A DNA stretch of 35,520 nt from Lawsonibacter sp. GTDB taxonomy: Bacteria > Bacillota > Clostridia > Oscillospirales > Oscillospiraceae. Where the stretch lies: the NCBI GenBank assembly GCA_022796195.1, contig JAAWIE010000013.1, positions 1 through 35,520 of the forward strand, read 5' to 3'. Below are positions 1-10,676 of this stretch, one piece after another. Position numbers and translations under genes: made by a program. Below the pieces are notes generated by a model, which was not told the DNA's origin, ran no database searches, and saw only the letters and a list, made by a program, of their open reading frames with translations. Position 1 is the stretch's first letter, and each line of letters opens with the position of its first letter.

Positions 1-74
1 GGGTGATTCAGGCTGGCGCGGAACACCATGCGGCCGATGCGGCCAAAACCATTGATGCCAACTTTGATGCTCAT
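1..74 (-). CDS. gap: Glyceraldehyde-3-phosphate dehydrogenase, N-terminal fragment
   Basis: Only the first 24 codons lie in the window; the gene runs off the left edge. The translation begins MSIKVGINGFGRIGRMVFRA, the Rossmann-fold NAD-binding start of type I GAPDH, with the GxGRIGR dinucleotide loop. The enzyme oxidises glyceraldehyde 3-phosphate to 1,3-bisphosphoglycerate in glycolysis, in the cytosol. The ATG at 72-74 (minus strand) follows an AAAGGAG ribosome site at a normal distance. A TATAAT box lies on the minus strand at 136-141. The family call is secure; the rest of the gene cannot be seen. Confidence 0.93.
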   Translation of the reverse strand, partial: MSIKVGINGFGRIGRMVFRASLNH

Positions 75-135
75 GTGAAGGACTCCTTTATTATCAAATT
101 ATCTGCGGCGGCCCGCAGGATTGGTAGCGATACCT

Positions 136-141
136 ATTATA
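136..141 (-). promoter_or_regulatory. Candidate -10 box for gap
   Basis: A perfect TATAAT on the minus strand, 62 bases upstream of the gap start codon. No good -35 box is seen 16-18 bases further upstream, so the promoter is only partly supported. The leader would contain a short hairpin, CTGCGG/CCGCAG, at 103-118. Confidence 0.4.
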
Positions 142-281
142 CCCCGAATATGTTGATTTTCCTAGTGATTTTTTTCATAGTTTTCCCCAAAAATTTTCCC
201 GAAATTTTGCCATTGAGCAAAGAGCAGGCGGAGGGCTCCAATGCGGAGCAAAGTTTTTTCGACATTTTTCGACTTTTTCTC

Positions 282-310
282 TTGTAGCGGATGGAAAATT
301 TTGATATACT
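282..310 (+). promoter_or_regulatory. Candidate promoter for the kinase-like gene
   Basis: TATACT at 305-310, with TTGTAG at 282-287 separated by 17 bases. The -10 box is good and the -35 box poor. If used, it excludes the in-frame ATG at 291 as start and favours the ATG at 384. Confidence 0.35.
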
Positions 311-383
311 GACAGCCATACTAATCATGCGTACTCCGGCGCATGATACAACTGCGATTGTGTTTACGCGGAAAGGTGCTGTC

Positions 384-1424
384 ATGCTGGATTTGATACA
401 AACCCTGTTGGATTCTTTCCCGGAAGGTGCGCTTCTGGTGCGGGAGCGGCGTGTGGTCTTTGCCAACGCGGCGGCCCGGAGCTGTCTGCCCGGTTTGGAA
501 CCCGGCGCCCCGGTGCCTGACTGTCTTCCCCTGCCCGAACCTGGTGAGACCGCTTCGGGCCTGTTTTCTGATGGGACAGCCTCATATACCTACAGCTGCT
601 CCAGCCGAGGGGAGGATCAGCTGGTTTTCTTCCGCCTTGCTCCTCAAACTGCCCTCGCTGCCCCCCAGATGGACGGGGTTTTGCGCCAGCTTCGGGAACT
701 GCTGGGCGAGGTGGTGGCCGTGGCGGGCCCCGCAACCCTCCCCGGAGGGGAGTTTTCGGTAGATTCCTTTAATAAAAGTATTTACCGACTGGTCCGCCTG
801 ACGGAAAATCTGGAATATCTCTCCCAGGCCGCGGGGGAGGGGATCCGTTTCTGCCCGGTGACCATGGACCTGGCTGGGCTTTGCCGTGATGTGTGCCGGC
901 TGGCCGGTCCGCTTCTGCATGAGGCAGGGGTGGGACTGGAGTGCCGGCTTTCGGCGGCGAGCCTGCTTATCCCTGGGGACCCGGCACTGCTGCAAAAGCT
1001 GCTGTTGGGTCTGCTGTCCAACGCCGCACGGGCGGTGGAGGAGGGAAACGTGGTTTTGTCTCTGCGTACCCGGGAGAGCCGTGCCTATGTGGCTGTGTCG
1101 GACAGTGGGGACTGCCCGGACCCCCGGCACCTGATCGCCATGTCCCAGCACGGCCTCAGCGAGGGGCTTCCGCTTCCCGGTCAGGGCGCGGGACTAGGGC
1201 TGGATATTGCCCGTCATATTGCGGCCCTCCACGGCGGGGCGCTGATGGTGAGTATGGGACTGGCTGCGCCGGCCGTGACCCTCTCCTTGCCCACTGGTCC
1301 GCTGGCGCCCCGCCTCTCCGTCCGTACCCCAAACCTCCAGCGAAACGGCGGACTGGACCCGGTTCTGATCGAATTGTCAGATGTACTCCCCGCCCGAGTT
1401 TTCGGATTGGAGGGACTGGACTGA
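384..1424 (+). CDS. Soluble histidine-kinase-like protein lacking the phospho-acceptor histidine
   Basis: A 346-residue protein with no membrane segment. Residues 1-85 look like a small PAS-type sensor (SFPEGALLVRERRVVFANAA). Residues 95-150 take the place of the dimerisation helices: the second-helix signature RLVRLTENLEYLSQ (135-148) is clear, but no H-E/D-L-R/K-x-P box precedes it and residues 95-148 contain no His. Residues 190-310 form a HATPase domain with N box (LLSNAARAV), G1 (VSDSG, 238-242) and G2 (GAGLGLDIARHIAALHGG). I start at ATG 384, after GGAAAGG, and not at the in-frame ATG 291, which has no ribosome site and lies upstream of the -10 box. No response regulator is adjacent. 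It may be a pseudokinase, or an ATPase acting on an unlinked partner. Confidence 0.75.
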   Translation: MLDLIQTLLDSFPEGALLVRERRVVFANAAARSCLPGLEPGAPVPDCLPLPEPGETASGLFSDGTASYTYSCSSRGEDQLVFFRLAPQTALAAPQMDGVLRQLRELLGEVVAVAGPATLPGGEFSVDSFNKSIYRLVRLTENLEYLSQAAGEGIRFCPVTMDLAGLCRDVCRLAGPLLHEAGVGLECRLSAASLLIPGDPALLQKLLLGLLSNAARAVEEGNVVLSLRTRESRAYVAVSDSGDCPDPRHLIAMSQHGLSEGLPLPGQGAGLGLDIARHIAALHGGALMVSMGLAAPAVTLSLPTGPLAPRLSVRTPNLQRNGGLDPVLIELSDVLPARVFGLEGLD

Positions 1425-1430
1425 CTGCAA

Positions 1431-1464
1431 ACGGCTCTGCAAACGCGGGGCCGTCTTTCTTTTC
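1431..1464 (+). terminator. Rho-independent terminator after the kinase-like gene
   Basis: A ten-pair stem ACGGCTCTGC/GCGGGGCCGT (two G-U pairs) with loop AAAC, followed by CTTTCTTTTC. It starts six bases after the stop codon. Confidence 0.8.
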
Positions 1465-1540
1465 GGGCTGTATGTCCCGCAGCCAGACGTCTTATTGGGA
1501 CGAATTGCGCAAAACACATGAAAAGTACAGGAACAGCCCA

Positions 1541-1570
1541 TTGACAAATGGGCATTTCAGACAATATAAT
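1541..1570 (+). promoter_or_regulatory. Sigma-70 type promoter for the chemoreceptor gene
   Basis: Consensus TTGACA at 1541-1546 and consensus TATAAT at 1565-1570, spacer 18. It lies 58 bases upstream of the chosen start codon. Confidence 0.78.
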
Positions 1571-1628
1571 ATACTAAGAATGGATCATGTTGGAGTACGG
1601 CATGGGTGAACTATTTGAGGTGGAAAGC

Positions 1629-3593
1629 ATGAAGAGTATTCGGAAAAAAATCACAGTATGTCTTATTGCAACGGTACTGGCGGCATTGATGGCAGTGGGA
1701 GTTTCCAGCCTTGTGCTGAACTACCGGAGCACCATCGCAACGGTGGACCAGCTGATGAGTCAGACTGCGGTGTTGGCGGCGGAGCGCATTGAGCAGGAGC
1801 TGACCGCCTATAAAAATGTGGCGATTGATACAGGCCGCATCGTACAGCTGGCTAACAACTTTGCACCGCTGGAAGATAAGCGCACCATTATGGATGAACG
1901 TATCCAGATGCATGGGTTCCAGCGGGGAAATATTATCGGCCTGGATGGAATCAGTATTTTTGATGGCAAAGACTACTCCGACCGGGAGTATGTCAAACAG
2001 GCGATGGCGGGAAATGTCTACGTCTCTGAGCCGTTAGTCAGCAAGATTACCGGGGAACTGTCCATCATGGTGGCGGCCCCGCTCTACTCCGGACGGGGCG
2101 AGATTGTAGGGGCGGTCTATTTTGTGCCGCCTGAGACTTTTTTGAATGATATCGTGTCCTCCATCAAGATTGGGCAGAGCAGTCAGTCCTATATGATCAA
2201 TAAGGCGGGTGACACCATTGCAGATGTCACGCTTGAGACCATAACCACTCAAAACATTGAACTGGAGGCACAGAGCAACCCGGCTTTGGCGGAGCGCGCG
2301 GCCATTCACGGTGAGATGCGCCAGGGCAAAAACGGCTTTGGAAGCTTCCGTGGAGAAGACGGAGCCCGGTTTACTGCCTACGCCCCAGTAGGCGGGACAG
2401 ATGGCTGGAGTGTTGCCGTAACCGTGTTAAAGTCGGAGTACTTGGCGGACACCTATTTTGGAATGTTGATTAACGTGGCGGTGATGGCGGCATCGATACT
2501 GGCCTCCATTGTGGTGGCATTGAAGTTGTCCAGTACAATCAGCGTGCCAATGCGGAACTGTGTGGAACGGATGAAGCTGTTGGTGGAGGGGGATTTAGAG
2601 TCGCCTGTCCCCATGGCCAGCGGGAAAGATGAGACTGCGGAGTTGACGCGCTCGACGGCGGACATGATAAAGTGCCTGAAGACCATCATCAACGATATTG
2701 GCTGCTTGCTTGCCGAGATGGCCAACCAGAATTTTGATGTTCAATCCCTCCATCGGGATGCGTATGTGGGCGGCTTCCAAAATATTTTGCTGAGTATGCG
2801 CAACCTGAAGCTTTCGCTGAGCAAAACCATCCAGCAAATTGACGCCTCTGCCGGACAGGTTTCCTCGGTCAGCGGACAGGTATCCATGGGGGCCCAGTCC
2901 CTGAGTCATGGTTCTGTTGCGCAGGCAAGCGCCGTGGAGGAACTGGCGGCTACTGTGACAGAGATTTCGGAAAGCGCCAAGCGGACGGCCACCGCAGCGG
3001 TGGAGGCGGGCCAGTTTGTGGGGCAGGCCGGGGCTCAGCTGGGCGTGAGTGTGGACTATGTCAAGGAGCTAAACACGGCTATGGAGAAGATATCCAGCTC
3101 GTCCACACAGATTGCCAAAATCATTGATACCATTGAAAATATCGCCTTCCAGACCAATATTCTGGCGTTGAACGCAGCGGTGGAGGCGGCCCGGGCGGGA
3201 ACGGCGGGCAAGGGGTTTGCGGTGGTGGCGGATGAAGTGCGCAATTTAGCCTCTAAGTCGGACGAGGCGGCCAAGGCTACCAAAGAGTTGATCGAAGGCT
3301 CGATTGCCGCAGTGGCCGAGGGCAGTCAGGTGGTGGAACGGGTCACCGAGTCGCTGGAGCAGACCAGTATCATCGCCGGCAATGTGACAGCGAAAGTAGA
3401 CATTGTGGTGGAAGCAGTGGAGCATCAGAACTCCGCGATTACCCAGGTAACCGAGGGCATCGACCAGATATCCCTGGTGGTCCAGACCAACAGTGCTACC
3501 GCCCAGCAGAGCGCCGCAGCCAGCGAGGAGCTTTCGGCTGAGGCGTCCTGCTTAAAGGAATTGGTTGAGCGTTTTGTGCTTGCGCGGACCTGA
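1629..3593 (+). CDS. Methyl-accepting chemotaxis protein (transmembrane chemoreceptor)
   Basis: A 654-residue chemoreceptor. A first membrane segment lies at about 9-30 and a second at about 279-300, enclosing an extracytoplasmic region of about 245 residues that resembles a dCache sensor (SGRGEIVGAVYFVPPETF, QSYMINKAGDTIAD). A HAMP domain follows, then the coiled-coil signalling domain. Its hairpin tip (ENIAFQTNILALNAAVEAAR, from residue 503) is the highly conserved contact for CheA and CheW. The ATG at 1629 is preceded by GAGGTGG; the in-frame ATG at 1587 would only add 14 polar residues. There is no C-terminal CheR-binding pentapeptide. The ligand cannot be read from the sequence. The gene stands alone with its own promoter and terminator, and no other chemotaxis gene is in the window. 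Confidence 0.93.
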   Translation: MKSIRKKITVCLIATVLAALMAVGVSSLVLNYRSTIATVDQLMSQTAVLAAERIEQELTAYKNVAIDTGRIVQLANNFAPLEDKRTIMDERIQMHGFQRGNIIGLDGISIFDGKDYSDREYVKQAMAGNVYVSEPLVSKITGELSIMVAAPLYSGRGEIVGAVYFVPPETFLNDIVSSIKIGQSSQSYMINKAGDTIADVTLETITTQNIELEAQSNPALAERAAIHGEMRQGKNGFGSFRGEDGARFTAYAPVGGTDGWSVAVTVLKSEYLADTYFGMLINVAVMAASILASIVVALKLSSTISVPMRNCVERMKLLVEGDLESPVPMASGKDETAELTRSTADMIKCLKTIINDIGCLLAEMANQNFDVQSLHRDAYVGGFQNILLSMRNLKLSLSKTIQQIDASAGQVSSVSGQVSMGAQSLSHGSVAQASAVEELAATVTEISESAKRTATAAVEAGQFVGQAGAQLGVSVDYVKELNTAMEKISSSSTQIAKIIDTIENIAFQTNILALNAAVEAARAGTAGKGFAVVADEVRNLASKSDEAAKATKELIEGSIAAVAEGSQVVERVTESLEQTSIIAGNVTAKVDIVVEAVEHQNSAITQVTEGIDQISLVVQTNSATAQQSAAASEELSAEASCLKELVERFVLART

Positions 3594-3646
3594 ACGCCGT
3601 CCTTGCAAGGAACAGCTGTTGTTTGAGCACTTCCATATAGCATAAG

Positions 3647-3678
3647 AAAAGGGCCGTCCCAGCCGGGACGGCCCTTTT
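3647..3678. terminator. Bidirectional terminator between convergent genes
   Basis: A perfect ten-pair stem GGGCCGTCCC/GGGACGGCCC with loop AGCC, flanked by AAAA on the left and TTTT on the right, so it can serve the chemoreceptor gene (plus) and the GH26-like gene (minus). Confidence 0.88.
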
Positions 3679-3695
3679 ATACAGAACTTGGAATA

Positions 3696-5570
3696 TTACT
3701 CAGCGTAGGGCTGATCGGTCTCGATATACACGCCCTGTTCTTTGCTCCAGCCTACGTTAAAGCCAAGCGCCTTGCCTAGGTCGCGGAGTTTAAAGTAGTT
3801 GTAGCCGCCGCCTTGGTCGTCCAGAAGGGTGATCACGAACATATCTACCGCCTGATCGCCCTCTACCAGTATGGACTGGTCCTGACCGGTAAATACGCGG
3901 TTGCCGGAGAAGGGGGTTTTCATTTCCACGCCGCTGGCCTCATAGGGCTGACCGGGGGTAACGGAAATTTTCTTGCTGGCGTTGTCGTAACCCACAGAGA
4001 ATTGGGCCTTGGTGCCGTTGAGGACATAGGCCATATCACGGAGTTTGATGTAGTTGGTGCCGTTGCCGAGGCCGTCTTTCAGAGCGTACATTTGGAACTC
4101 TACTGCCTTGCCATCTACCATGACGGTTTGGTTACTGGCGTAGGCAAGTCCCTGGGTGGAGCCGGAATCGGGATTGGAAGGATTTGTGGGATTGGCGGGG
4201 GCAGGGGCGCCGGCGATTTTGAAGTTGTAGGACTTGGAGGCGCCGTTGCTAAAGGTAACTGTCAGGGTGTGGTCCCCGCCGGACAGGGTGCTGGTATCCA
4301 GATGAAAGGTGTAGGGGTAGTCGGCGGCGGTGGCGCGGGTCTGGCCGTCCACAGCCCAAGTGGCGGTGAGCTTGGTGGGGGAGTAGGTGTAAGCGTCGAA
4401 CCGCATTTGCCCGGACCAGGGGCCGGTGTAGGCGGACAGCTTGGTGTAAAATCCAGCGGTGCCGCCCACGCTCTTGAGGTAAGCGGGACTGTCGGCCACG
4501 GCCTTGCGGTAGGCAGAAGTGACAACGGAGTTATTATAGAAGGTGTAGGAGTTGGCCGCCCAATTGTAGTGGTAGTCGGAGCTGATAATAGCCTTGATTT
4601 CAGGGTAGACCATGGGCAGGAAGGAGTAAGCCTTCTGCATCCGCTCAGCGGCCCAGGCAGAATTATCCTGGCCGTTGTAGGAGTTGCTGGAGCCGCCCTC
4701 TGTGGCCATCAGGGGTTTTTTGTGCAGGCGGGAGAGGTTCACCGTCTGCTGAACGTTGAGCATTGCGTCTCCGTATTCGCCGATGCCGACGAAAGCGGCC
4801 ATTTTGGGGTCGTTGACGGTGTCGTGATACCGGTTATAGTAGAGCGATACACCGACCCAGTCCACATAAGCATCGCCGGGATAGAAGGAGTCCATGTCCA
4901 CCTGGTAGGCGCTGCTGAAGTTGGGGGCAAATACCATTGCCGCACGCGGCGCACGGGCGCGGGCCAGGTCTACGACATGGCGGTAAGCGGCAATGTAGGC
5001 TTCCGGGGTGGTGGGGGTGGTCCAAACGTTCATCTCGCCGCCAATGCGGACAAACACCGGGTTGCTCAGGGTGTTCAGGTAAGAGAAGGTCTCATTCAAC
5101 TTGGAGTCATAAGCGCCGCTGGCAAAGGAGGCGCAGTCAGAACCCTCGCCGGTGAAATTGATGTAGACCATAAAAGCCCGGTTTCCGTCCTGCAAGGCGG
5201 AGGAAAACAGATAACTCCAGTACTCCAGGCTGTAGGACTGCTTGATGTCAAAGTAAAAGCCGATAATGGATTCGCCGGCCATCTGGTCTTGATTGACCAG
5301 ACCGTAGTGGCCGTTGGGCAGGTTGCCGCCCTCGCAGGTGCGGCCATAGTACACACCGCCTTTGGGCTCGTTTTTAGCGCCATAGTAGGGATAGTCGGAA
5401 CCGGGGGTCTGGGTTACAGTATAGATCTCTGTGTTGGCGCTCATATCCTTGGCTGCGGAGTCGATCGTAGTGGTGCTCGCGTCGGCGAATGCTTGAAGCG
5501 GGAACATACTCAGGGCCAAGGCGGTGGCTAGCCCTAAGCGCAGCAGGGGGTGTTTCTTCGTGGTTAACAT
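3696..5570 (-). CDS. Secreted GH26-like glycoside hydrolase with two C-terminal stalk-type repeats
   Basis: A 624-residue exported protein. The signal peptide MLTTKKHPLLRLGLATALAL... ends near AFA-DA (residue 29). Residues 70-400 form a TIM-barrel-like domain resembling GH26 (beta-mannanase clan GH-A): VFVRIGGEMNVW gives a candidate acid/base Glu179 and KPLMATEGGS a candidate nucleophile Glu291. A beta-sandwich-like region (WAVDGQTRA...GGDHTLTVTF) follows, then a Pro/Asn linker, then two related repeats (each with a YIKLRD or YFKLRD core), like the Cu-amine-oxidase-N/stalk domains common in clostridial secreted proteins. The start at 5570 has AATTGGAGGAATGG upstream; the longer frame adds 37 residues before the signal peptide. 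The substrate is unknown; the family could also be a distant GH-A relative with another specificity. Confidence 0.78.
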   Translation of the reverse strand: MLTTKKHPLLRLGLATALALSMFPLQAFADASTTTIDSAAKDMSANTEIYTVTQTPGSDYPYYGAKNEPKGGVYYGRTCEGGNLPNGHYGLVNQDQMAGESIIGFYFDIKQSYSLEYWSYLFSSALQDGNRAFMVYINFTGEGSDCASFASGAYDSKLNETFSYLNTLSNPVFVRIGGEMNVWTTPTTPEAYIAAYRHVVDLARARAPRAAMVFAPNFSSAYQVDMDSFYPGDAYVDWVGVSLYYNRYHDTVNDPKMAAFVGIGEYGDAMLNVQQTVNLSRLHKKPLMATEGGSSNSYNGQDNSAWAAERMQKAYSFLPMVYPEIKAIISSDYHYNWAANSYTFYNNSVVTSAYRKAVADSPAYLKSVGGTAGFYTKLSAYTGPWSGQMRFDAYTYSPTKLTATWAVDGQTRATAADYPYTFHLDTSTLSGGDHTLTVTFSNGASKSYNFKIAGAPAPANPTNPSNPDSGSTQGLAYASNQTVMVDGKAVEFQMYALKDGLGNGTNYIKLRDMAYVLNGTKAQFSVGYDNASKKISVTPGQPYEASGVEMKTPFSGNRVFTGQDQSILVEGDQAVDMFVITLLDDQGGGYNYFKLRDLGKALGFNVGWSKEQGVYIETDQPYAE

Positions 5571-5652
5571 AGCTCCATTCCTCCAATTTGATAGACTGAC
5601 CAGTATACAGGCCAGGGGATGCTGTACACAATCCCAGCACCCTATGTAAATA

Positions 5653-5681
5653 ATTATATCATTTTTGGAAGAATTTCGCAA
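5653..5681 (-). promoter_or_regulatory. Promoter for the GH26-like gene
   Basis: Minus-strand TTGCGA (5676-5681) and TATAAT (5653-5658), spacer 17. About 80 bases separate it from the start codon. Confidence 0.65.
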
Positions 5682-5768
5682 TATGCTTACTGCATAGTAC
5701 CCGGGCGTTCCAAGCCTTTTGCAGAAAAAGCAGGTGGCAGAATGAAAAAGAATTTATCAAATTTGCGG

Positions 5769-5797
5769 TTGTAAATGGACGGGGAAATTGGTATAAT
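5769..5797 (+). promoter_or_regulatory. Promoter for the membrane-anchored GH-like gene
   Basis: TTGTAA (5769-5774) and TATAAT (5792-5797), spacer 17, 53 bases before the start codon. It is divergent from the GH26-like promoter. Confidence 0.65.
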
Positions 5798-5850
5798 AGC
5801 TGACAGTCAGACTATGTGGAACAAAATCCGCTTGTTTATTGGAGGGAGCC

Positions 5851-6990
5851 ATGGGCCGTTCAAGTGGGGATGTCGGCGGCTATCGGGGCCGCAGGACGAT
5901 TACCGATATCTTAAGATTTATTGCGATCGCGCTGGCGGTAGTGGTGGGGTTGATGCTGGCCGTTATGCTGTACCTTCAAAAATACCTTGTCTATACAGAC
6001 GACGGGGTTCGGCTGGAACTGCCTCCCTTCCTCCAGATGTTCCGGCAGGGAGAGGAGGAGAGCAATCCGCCCGGTTCTGCCTCGCTGCCTGAGCCTGGAA
6101 GTGTCAGTTTGATCGAAGAACCAGATGTGAGCCAGCAGGAGCCCGACCCCGTACCGGAACCGGACCCTGAACCGAAGGACGTTGGGTCTGCCCTCCAGCT
6201 TTCGGTGGCGGAAGCGCGGGACGGTTCCGCCGCTGCGAAACTGGAAGCGGCGGGGGCGCAGGTGCTGGTGTTAGAGGTCAAGGACCAGATGGGCCAGCTG
6301 GCCTGGCATGCGGAACCGGCAATCGCCGGCTGGTCCAGCGTCAACGGCCCCCAGCAGGCGGCGGAGGCGCTGAAACGATGGAACGAAGGGGAGATATACA
6401 CCGTTGCCCGGGTCCACTGCTTCCGAGATGACACGGTGCCCTATTACAACAACAATTTCGCCCTGCGCTGGGCAGGCAACGACTGGAACTGGTATGACGA
6501 ACTGGGCCTGCGCTGGACCAGCCCCGGAAAAGAGGAAATCCGGGCCTATAACGCAGCTTTGTGCGGCGAGCTGGCGGCAATGGGATTTGACGAAATTGTA
6601 CTGGAAGAGTTCTATTTCCCCATCCAGGGCAAGCTGGATACAATCCGCCGGGGAGAGTCCTACGACTCCAGCCAGTTTACCGCTCAGGTAGAGGATTTCC
6701 TTACCAAGGTGCAGGAGGCGGTGGAGCCCTATGGCACAAAGATTTCGCTCCGGGTGGGCCGGGAGACCCTGACCGGCGGGGAGAACGTCAGCGGCGTTAC
6801 CACTCAGATGATTGAGCAGTATGCCTACCGGGTCTGGGTGGAGCAGGACGGGCTGTCCCCTGCCCCTGCCGCTTTGCTCGAACAGGCGGGAATTACCGGC
6901 GGCAAGGAGCGTCTTGCACTGATCGTCTCGGAGCTGGAAGAGGAGAGCAGCGTTTTCCAAGCGGTTTTTCCAGACAAGGACAATGTGTAG
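5851..6990 (+). CDS. Membrane-anchored putative glycoside hydrolase-like protein (DUF4015 type)
   Basis: A 379-residue protein with a short basic cytoplasmic end, one membrane segment at about 20-43, a Pro/Glu/Asp-rich linker at about 68-112, and an external domain to the end. The domain has the pattern of the DUF4015 putative glycosyl hydrolase family: EIYTVARVHCFRDDTVP, then WYDELGLRWTSPGKEEIRAY, then LAAMGFDEIVLEEFYFP, the usual place of the acidic residues at the barrel strand ends. The ATG at 5851 follows GGAGGG; the TTG at 5839 overlaps that ribosome site and is unlikely. Its divergent partner is another barrel hydrolase, which suggests, but does not show, a shared role in glycan or cell-wall sugar handling. 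The substrate is unknown. Confidence 0.7.
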   Translation: MGRSSGDVGGYRGRRTITDILRFIAIALAVVVGLMLAVMLYLQKYLVYTDDGVRLELPPFLQMFRQGEEESNPPGSASLPEPGSVSLIEEPDVSQQEPDPVPEPDPEPKDVGSALQLSVAEARDGSAAAKLEAAGAQVLVLEVKDQMGQLAWHAEPAIAGWSSVNGPQQAAEALKRWNEGEIYTVARVHCFRDDTVPYYNNNFALRWAGNDWNWYDELGLRWTSPGKEEIRAYNAALCGELAAMGFDEIVLEEFYFPIQGKLDTIRRGESYDSSQFTAQVEDFLTKVQEAVEPYGTKISLRVGRETLTGGENVSGVTTQMIEQYAYRVWVEQDGLSPAPAALLEQAGITGGKERLALIVSELEEESSVFQAVFPDKDNV

Positions 6991-6991
6991 A

Positions 6992-7041
6992 AACAGTCAG
7001 CCGTCCTAAAGAAAAAGTTTTAGGGCGGCTGACTGTTTTTT
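6992..7041 (+). terminator. Strong Rho-independent terminator
   Basis: A 19-pair stem (left arm 6992-7010, right arm 7019-7037, one G-U pair) with an eight-base loop, running into TTTTTT. It ends the GH-like gene and insulates the ATPase operon. Confidence 0.9.
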
Positions 7042-7059
7042 ATTCGCTCAAAAAAAGCC

Positions 7060-7088
7060 TTGCTTTTTCCAATAAAATTGACTACAAT
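7060..7088 (+). promoter_or_regulatory. Promoter of the V/A-type ATPase operon
   Basis: TTGCTT (7060-7065) and TACAAT (7083-7088), spacer 17, directly after the upstream terminator and 52 bases before the first gene. It is the only good candidate ahead of the nine genes. Confidence 0.6.
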
Positions 7089-7139
7089 GGGGAGGAGCAA
7101 ATACCTTCATTTCTGTATCCAAGAAAAGGTGGTGAAAAC

Positions 7140-7453
7140 ATGGCGTTAGAAGCGATTCAAACGGTCACCCAGGCTGAGGCCAAGGCCAAGGCGGACCGGG
7201 ATGCTGCCGTAGCCCAGTCCAGGCAGAAGTTGGCGGAAGCCCAGCGGGAAGCCAAGCAAACCGTTGAGGAAGCCAGGCAGAAAGCCCGTGAGGAAGCCCG
7301 CAAGATGATGGCGGCGGCCGAAGAGAAGGCGGCTCAGTTGACCCGGGACGAACTTACGCGGGCTGAAAAGGACTGCGAACAGCTCAAGCGGAATGCCCGG
7401 GGGCGGCTGGAAGAAGCCGCGCAGCTCATTGTTGGAAGGGTTGTGGAAGGGTA

Positions 7454-7454
<1 letters not shown>
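7140..7454 (+). CDS. V/A-type ATPase peripheral-stalk subunit G/H
   Basis: A 104-residue, highly charged protein that is Ala/Glu/Lys/Arg-rich almost throughout (QKLAEAQREAKQTVEEARQK), as expected for a continuous alpha-helical coiled coil. This is the short peripheral-stalk partner of subunit E, linking the catalytic head to subunit I. It corresponds to ntpF of E. hirae and is often annotated as subunit H in clostridia. It is preceded by AAAGGTGGTG and is the first gene of the operon. Its stop codon overlaps the next start (TAATG), so translation is probably coupled. The family is identified from composition plus context, since sequence conservation is weak. Confidence 0.85.
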
Positions 7455-9951
<2,497 letters not shown>

Positions 9952-9972
9952 TCCCGCAGAAAGGGGTTCAAT

Positions 9973-10659
9973 ATGGAAGGAATAGAAAAAATCACCGCCA
10001 AAATCGCCCAAGACGCCCAGGCGGAAATTGACAAGCTGATGGCGGAGACCGGCGAGAAGGCGCAGGCCATTCAGGTTAACGCCGCGGCGCAGGCCCAGCA
10101 AGAGGCCAATGAAATTGTGGAAAAGGGCCGTATGGCCGCCAGCGAGCGGCTGGAGCGGCTGAGTTCCGCCGCCCAGATGGAGCGGCGCAAGCTGGAGCTT
10201 GCCGCCAAGCAGGAGGTGCTGGGCGAGGCGTTTGATCTGGCCCTGAAAAAACTGTGCAGCCTGCCGGAAAAAGAGTACATCGCCCTGTTGACGAAACTGG
10301 CCCTGAAGGCCAGCAGCAGTGGGAAAGAGCTGCTGATCTTTTCGAAGAAGGACCGGGAAAAGGTGGGTAAGGCGGTGGTTGCTGTGGCCAACGAGGCATT
10401 GCTCAAGGAGCGGGCCCCCAATCTGCCCCCGGAAGTTACCAAGTCCAGAATGGGTACGCTCATGGACAAACTGGTACATAACACCACGGCAATTGTTACC
10501 GGTGTGGGCCTCACCGTCAGTGATGAGACGCGGGATATTCAAGGCGGCTTTATTATGGTAGACGGTGATGTGGAGATTAACTGCGCCTTTGAGACACTGA
10601 TCCGCCTGCAGCGGGAACAGATGGAGAAAAAGGTCGCCGCCGCATTGTTTAAATCGTGA
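9973..10659 (+). CDS. ntpE: V/A-type ATPase peripheral-stalk subunit E
   Basis: A 228-residue protein. Its first ~110 residues are a charged Ala/Glu/Gln-rich helix that pairs with the G/H subunit; the C-terminal globular part contains GGFIMVDGDVEINCAFETLI, the conserved end that binds the top of the catalytic head. It acts in the stator. The ATG follows AGAAAGGGG. The last codons overlap the alternative GTG start of the next gene. Confidence 0.92.
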   Translation: MEGIEKITAKIAQDAQAEIDKLMAETGEKAQAIQVNAAAQAQQEANEIVEKGRMAASERLERLSSAAQMERRKLELAAKQEVLGEAFDLALKKLCSLPEKEYIALLTKLALKASSSGKELLIFSKKDREKVGKAVVAVANEALLKERAPNLPPEVTKSRMGTLMDKLVHNTTAIVTGVGLTVSDETRDIQGGFIMVDGDVEINCAFETLIRLQREQMEKKVAAALFKS

Positions 10660-10676
10660 GGAAGGGGGCAGGCGAA

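Larger units (their letters stand above)
75..383. other. Divergent intergenic region between gap and the kinase-like gene
   Basis: About 310 bases without a convincing gene. The left part holds the gap leader and its -10 box. The middle (about 150-280) is AT-rich with runs of T on the plus strand. The right part holds a candidate plus-strand promoter. The open frames crossing it lack a ribosome site and resemble no protein family. Confidence 0.6.

Noticed and set aside
3813-5531. Open frame of 572 codons on the plus strand opposite the GH26-like gene
   Set aside because: The translation is Gly/Val/His-rich with no family resemblance, no ribosome site fits, and the opposite strand has a signal peptide, active-site motifs and a promoter.
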